From positions 85,760 to 120,211 of the forward strand of contig NZ_LNCU01000092.1 of the NCBI RefSeq assembly GCF_001542415.1: DNA of 34,452 nucleotides, in the 5' to 3' direction. Shown here one piece after another: positions 30,848 to 34,452 of this stretch. The notes below the pieces were generated by a model, which had not been told where the DNA came from, did not search any database, and worked only from the letters and a program-made list of their open reading frames with translations. Position 1 is the first letter of the stretch. Each line of letters opens with the position of its first letter. This DNA is from Bradyrhizobium macuxiense. GTDB lineage: Bacteria; Pseudomonadota; Alphaproteobacteria; Rhizobiales; Xanthobacteraceae. Both the position numbers and the translations under genes were made by a program.

Positions 30848-32866
30848 ATGTCCGAACCGCCCAAGACGATCCTGATCTGCTCGTGCGAGGACACGATGCA
30901 CCTCGACACGGGCGCGATCAGGCGAGGATGCCGCAAAAACGAAATCGCCGGATTCCGGCATCTCTGCCGTGCCGAACTTGGCTATTTTCGCAATGCGGCA
31001 AAGGCGGATGGACCACTCATCGTCGGCTGCACCCAAGAGGCGGCGCTGTTTGGCGAGGAAGCGAAGGAGCGTGACGGAGCGATCGAATTCGTCAACCTTC
31101 GGGAGACGGCCGGCTGGTCGGCGGAGGGTGCGAAGGCGGGCCCAAAAATGGCAGCTCTGCTTGCAGCGGCGTCGGAGGCTATGCCGGATTTTCCGCTTGT
31201 CACCTTGTCGAGCGGAGGGGTGATCCTGATCTACGGCCGCGACGAAGTTGCAATCGAAGCTGGTCGACTGCTTGCCGAGCATCTCGACGTGACGGTCATG
31301 ATCACAAAGCCGCCGCAGATCATGCCGCCGGCAACGACCTCGTTCCCCATTGTTCAGGGATCGATCCGCAACGCCCGGGGCTATCTGGGAGCGTTCGAGT
31401 TGACGGTCGATGACTATGCGGCCCCGCGCCCCTCCTCGCGCAACGCGCTGGTCTTCGAAGCTTCCCGCAACGGCCTGACATCGCGTTGCGACATCGTCCT
31501 TGATCTCTCCGGCGGAACGCCGCTTTTCTCCGCCCACGAGCTGCGCGACGGCTATCTCCGCGCCGACCCGCGAGATCCGGCTGCGATGCTGCGTGCCGTG
31601 CTGAGGGCACGCGACCTCGTCGGCAGCTTCGACAAGCCCAAATACGTCAATTTCACCCCCGAGATTTGCGTCCATTCGCGCTCGAAATTGACAGGCTGCC
31701 ATCGATGCCTCGATCTCTGCCCGACCGGAGCGATCACCCCGGATGGCGATCACGTCAGGATCAATGCGGAGGTCTGCGCCGGCTGCGGGCAGTGCGCCGC
31801 GGCCTGTCCGACCGGCGCCGCAACCTATGCCTTGCCGCCGGCCGACGCCCTGCTTCACAAATTGCGCGCGACGCTGCTGACTTATCGTGAAGCCGGCGGC
31901 TTGAATGCCGTTGTCCTGTTTCACGATGGCCAACATGGCACCGCGCTGATTGATGCTCTCGCCCGCCACGGCGACGGGCTTCCTGCCAACGTGCTGCCGT
32001 TCGCCGTCAACGAGGTGACGCAGGTCGGCCTCGAAGCGATTGCAGCCTCCTTTGCCTATGGCACGGCGGCAATCCGCTTTCTGCTGCAGGCCAAACCGCG
32101 GCACGATGTCGCCGGTATTCGCCGAACCATAGCGATGGCTGACGCCATTGTTTCCGGGCTTGGATTCTCCGGCGAGCGTGTCTCGACGATCGAAACGGAT
32201 GATCCGGATGTGCTGGGAAACGTGCTGCGGATAATCGGGCCCGCGCCGGCCGCAGAGCCTCCCGCAACCTTCAAGACGGTGGGCAAGCGGCGTGACCTGC
32301 TTCGTTTCGCCCTTCGCGAGTTGCATCGCGTTGCGCCTGCGCCGACTGACGTGATTGCCTTGCCAGAAGGCGCGCCGCTCGGAGCGATCAGTGTCAACGT
32401 GGACGGCTGCACCCTGTGCCTAGCCTGCGTCTCGGCCTGCCCCACTGGTGCCCTCCGCGACGATCCCGAGCGTCCCGTGCTTAAATTCGTCGAAGATGCC
32501 TGCGTGCAGTGTGGATTGTGCCAGAGCACCTGCCCGGAAAAGGTCATCACCTTGAAGCCGCAGATCGACTTCCGCGCCGCCACCGCTCCAGCCCGGATCA
32601 TCAGAGAGGAAGAGCCGGCGCTTTGCATACGCTGCGGCACGCCCTTCGGCGTGAAGAGCACGATCGAGAAGATCGCGGCGACGCTCGAGGGCCGGCACTG
32701 GATGTATCCCGCGGGCGACAAGCGGCTGGACGTAGTCAGGATGTGCGCCGACTGCCGCGTCGTCGCCATGAGCGAGCAGCAGTTCGATCCGTTCAATGGC
32801 ATTCCGGAACGCGCTCCGCCCCGTACAACGGACGATTATTTACGCCAGCGAGAAAACAAGGATTAG
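30848..32866 (+). CDS. Large polyferredoxin (4Fe-4S) protein divergent from the formate dehydrogenase operon
   Basis: A 672-residue cytoplasmic protein with no signal or membrane segments. The N-terminal part has Cys11, Cys13, Cys28, Cys40 and Cys61 (ICSCEDTM, RRGCRKNE, HLCRAE, VGCTQE), a possible extra metal site. Ferredoxin-type motifs follow: CHRCLDLCP (from Cys284), CAGCGQCAAACP (310), CTLCLACVSACP (521) and CVQCGLCQSTCP (552). A C-terminal CIRCG and MCADC pair may bind another metal. At least four [4Fe-4S] clusters are expected, so it moves electrons. It is transcribed away from the fdh accessory genes across a shared promoter. I infer a role in electron delivery for maturation or in a soluble branch of formate oxidation. 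No characterised homologue comes to mind. Confidence 0.85.
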   Translation: MSEPPKTILICSCEDTMHLDTGAIRRGCRKNEIAGFRHLCRAELGYFRNAAKADGPLIVGCTQEAALFGEEAKERDGAIEFVNLRETAGWSAEGAKAGPKMAALLAAASEAMPDFPLVTLSSGGVILIYGRDEVAIEAGRLLAEHLDVTVMITKPPQIMPPATTSFPIVQGSIRNARGYLGAFELTVDDYAAPRPSSRNALVFEASRNGLTSRCDIVLDLSGGTPLFSAHELRDGYLRADPRDPAAMLRAVLRARDLVGSFDKPKYVNFTPEICVHSRSKLTGCHRCLDLCPTGAITPDGDHVRINAEVCAGCGQCAAACPTGAATYALPPADALLHKLRATLLTYREAGGLNAVVLFHDGQHGTALIDALARHGDGLPANVLPFAVNEVTQVGLEAIAASFAYGTAAIRFLLQAKPRHDVAGIRRTIAMADAIVSGLGFSGERVSTIETDDPDVLGNVLRIIGPAPAAEPPATFKTVGKRRDLLRFALRELHRVAPAPTDVIALPEGAPLGAISVNVDGCTLCLACVSACPTGALRDDPERPVLKFVEDACVQCGLCQSTCPEKVITLKPQIDFRAATAPARIIREEEPALCIRCGTPFGVKSTIEKIAATLEGRHWMYPAGDKRLDVVRMCADCRVVAMSEQQFDPFNGIPERAPPRTTDDYLRQRENKD

Positions 32867-32918
32867 CCGGAAATCACGAACAAGCAATCAATCGACAAGC
32901 AACAATGGGGAGTGCGTT

Positions 32919-33221
32919 ATGTTTCGTTTCACAAACGCAGGAATCTTCGCGACCACGCTGTTTATTGGTGTCATTGCAATGCAGACTGTGCCGGCCGCGG
33001 CTGCCGTATCGAAGGCCGACAAGGTCGCCCTCAATCGAGCGATCGTGGCCTGCAAGGCGGAAGCGAAGGGCAAGAAGATCAAGTGGCTCTCGCGCCGGAA
33101 ATACGTCAATAGTTGCGTCACGGAGGCAATGAAGGATCATCCCAACATGGACGTCTCCGCCATGCTCAAGAGCCATCCGGATTTGACGGATCTTCCGGTC
33201 GAGCGATGGCCCGGGTATTAG
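32919..33221 (+). CDS. Small secreted protein, unrecognised
   Basis: A 100-residue protein. A Sec-type signal peptide (FATTLFIGVIAMQTVPAAAA, residues ~10-29) leaves a ~70-residue basic mature part starting VSKADKVALNRAIVACKAEAKG. Two cysteines (in VACKAE and NSCVTEA) could form a disulfide in the periplasm. I do not recognise the family. The ATG at 32919 has GGGGAG 7 bases upstream. It follows the polyferredoxin gene by 52 bases on the same strand, so co-transcription is possible. Confidence 0.75.
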   Translation: MFRFTNAGIFATTLFIGVIAMQTVPAAAAVSKADKVALNRAIVACKAEAKGKKIKWLSRRKYVNSCVTEAMKDHPNMDVSAMLKSHPDLTDLPVERWPGY

Positions 33222-33238
33222 AGCCGCACCAAGAAGCG

Positions 33239-34452
33239 TCATTTCGATGTTGCGCGCCCGAGAAAATCGGTTAGAGCCTTGCGATCCTCCGCAGATCCAA
33301 TCCGCTGCTCGGGCATTTTCGTACCGGGCGTATAGGCATTCGGACCGAGCTCGAACAATTTCGACACCGTCTCGGGCGTCCATACGATGTTCATGCTCTT
33401 GAGGGGGTCCGAGAAGCGATAGCCGGGCAACGACGCGATCCTGCGTCCATACAGGCCTGCAAGCGTGGGGCCGGCACGTTGCGCGTCCTTCTCCGACAGA
33501 GTGTGACAAGCAACGCACGCCCTGAACACCTCGGCGCCGGGATCTCCGGCATAGGCGGCAAGCGGATCGCTTGGCGCGGCTTGCGACGCGCCGATGGATA
33601 CACCGGTCCGCGCGTTCCAGCGCCGGATTTTGCCGTCAGCGCTGCCGGTCAGCAATGTTGCGTTGTCCAGCAGGAATGCGACCGACCACACGGGGGAACC
33701 GGAATCGGTCAGCGCTTGTGCGACCGTCCGCGCTTTGCGATCAATCACGGCGACGCTGTCGCCAATTCCCGCAGCCGCGACCAAGGTGCCGTCCGGAGAG
33801 ATCGCCAGCGCGACAATGGGCGTCTGCCCGGCTTGCACCTCGCCGCTTTCGCGGCCCTCCATCGTCAGAAAGCGCAGCTTCCCATCGGCACCGCCCGCGA
33901 CGATCTCGCCGTCAGGCGTGACTGCCACGGCGTTAAGGGGTGTTCCCAGCGCAATGACGTTTGGGGTGCCACCCGCCAATGGCCAGATCCTCAACTCACG
34001 ATCATATCCGACGCTCACCAGAGATCGTCCATCGGGCGTGAATGCGACGCCATTGACCTGCTGCGAATGCCCTTCCAGCACCTGTTGCGTGCCGTCGTCC
34101 AGTGACCAGAGGCGAACCGTGCGGTCCCAGGAGGCAGAAGCCAGCCTTGCGCCGTCCGGCGAGACGGCAAGTGAAACGACCGGTGCGGTATGGCCCTCGA
34201 AAACCTGATCCGGATGCTGCCGGCCCAGCGTCCAAATCGCGACCTTCGCATCCGCTCCGGCGGTCACCATCCGCCCATCCTTCAGGAAGGCAACCGCGTT
34301 CACGGCATCTGAGTGGAAGCGAAGGACCTGTTCGGCGGACTCGGTCGCGAGCGACCATCGGATTGCGGCGGTGTCGAAGCTGCCCGACAGCACATTATTG
34401 CCATCGCCCGAAATTGCGATTGCCCTTACCGGCCCGCCGTGACCCGCCAATT
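33239..34452 (-). CDS. WD40-repeat/cytochrome c fusion protein, partial (N-terminus outside the window)
   Basis: About 404 residues are visible. Residues 1-~290 are a series of seven WD40-type blades, each with GH...V..(L/V)A.SPDG and DRTVRLW-like ends (for example HTAPVVSLAVSPDGARLASA and SWDRTVRLWSL), forming a beta-propeller. A C-terminal mono-haem cytochrome c domain follows: CVACH haem site, GPTLAGLYGR, and a likely axial Met in GTKMPEQRI. It should be periplasmic, although the signal peptide lies beyond the window edge. A propeller joined to a class I cytochrome suggests an electron-transfer or docking protein near the formate dehydrogenase, but the partner is not known. It is convergent with the small secreted protein gene. 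Confidence 0.85.
   Translation of the reverse strand, partial: LAGHGGPVRAIAISGDGNNVLSGSFDTAAIRWSLATESAEQVLRFHSDAVNAVAFLKDGRMVTAGADAKVAIWTLGRQHPDQVFEGHTAPVVSLAVSPDGARLASASWDRTVRLWSLDDGTQQVLEGHSQQVNGVAFTPDGRSLVSVGYDRELRIWPLAGGTPNVIALGTPLNAVAVTPDGEIVAGGADGKLRFLTMEGRESGEVQAGQTPIVALAISPDGTLVAAAGIGDSVAVIDRKARTVAQALTDSGSPVWSVAFLLDNATLLTGSADGKIRRWNARTGVSIGASQAAPSDPLAAYAGDPGAEVFRACVACHTLSEKDAQRAGPTLAGLYGRRIASLPGYRFSDPLKSMNIVWTPETVSKLFELGPNAYTPGTKMPEQRIGSAEDRKALTDFLGRATSK

Noticed and set aside
29978..32326. Leftward frame of 782 codons upstream of the ligase-like gene
   Set aside because: The part beyond ~30740 is antisense to the polyferredoxin gene, whose multiple CxxCxxC motifs clearly make it the real gene.
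1..34452. CRISPR arrays, rRNA genes, selenocysteine insertion
   Set aside because: No regularly spaced repeat series or rRNA signatures were seen. The formate dehydrogenase active site uses a normal Cys codon, so no in-frame UGA decoding is needed.

Overview
The window is about 34 kb of GC-rich DNA from an alphaproteobacterium. I infer a Bradyrhizobium-like member of the Hyphomicrobiales. The reasons are the GC-rich codon use, a PleC/DivJ-type sensor kinase, branched-chain-type ABC transport next to aromatic catabolism, the 'GAGCATGATC...GATCATGCTC' hairpin repeat common in that group, and the make-up of the formate dehydrogenase locus. No database was searched; family names come from motifs and remembered family signatures.

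Layout. (1) Positions 1-4535 hold housekeeping-type genes: a partial Mrp/ApbC Fe-S carrier, a VOC-family protein, a 3-hydroxyisobutyrate-dehydrogenase-like enzyme, a membrane sensor histidine kinase, a DUF1289 protein and a retropepsin-like protease. A two-hairpin repeat follows (4532-4633). (2) Positions 4640-11300 form a divergent aromatic-degradation cluster. The leftward arm has an HpaB/PheA1-type flavin monooxygenase and a muconolactone isomerase (catC). The rightward arm has a stand-alone FMN adenylyltransferase-like protein, a flavin reductase, an intradiol ring-cleavage dioxygenase, a muconate cycloisomerase (catB) and a CatR-like LysR regulator. Together they suggest phenol-type hydroxylation to a catechol, ortho cleavage, cycloisomerisation and isomerisation. 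An enol-lactone hydrolase is not in the window. (3) Positions 11391-16187 hold a complete branched-chain-type ABC transporter (livF, livG, livM, livH, binding protein), convergent with the catabolic genes and possibly importing their substrate. A 37-residue membrane peptide gene closes the operon.

(4) Positions 16428-21365 are a scarred mobile region beside dusA. Upstream of the dusA 5' end, pointing away from it, lies a broken tyrosine integrase with a stop codon, a frameshift and a missing catalytic domain. dusA is a known attachment gene for a family of island and prophage integrases. Next come a degenerate tRNA-Ser-like fragment and two diverged copies of an ~80-bp repeat. Between the copies sit a LysR gene without its DNA-binding domain and a molybdenum hydroxylase large subunit without its N-terminus. 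These two are head to head, as if one deletion removed both 5' ends.

(5) Positions 21524-32866 are a formate dehydrogenase locus. Ten leftward genes run from a degenerate biotin/lipoate-ligase-like protein through DUF6505, DUF6352, DUF3305 and DUF3306 proteins, an HTH-TorD fusion and a small Tat-signal protein to the alpha (Cys-type Mo/W), beta and gamma subunits. Four junctions are 4-base stop/start overlaps or longer, so translation is probably coupled. A divergent large polyferredoxin shares the promoter region. The accessory proteins of unknown function make this the most interesting uncharacterised system in the window. (6) The right end carries a small secreted protein and a partial WD40-cytochrome c fusion.
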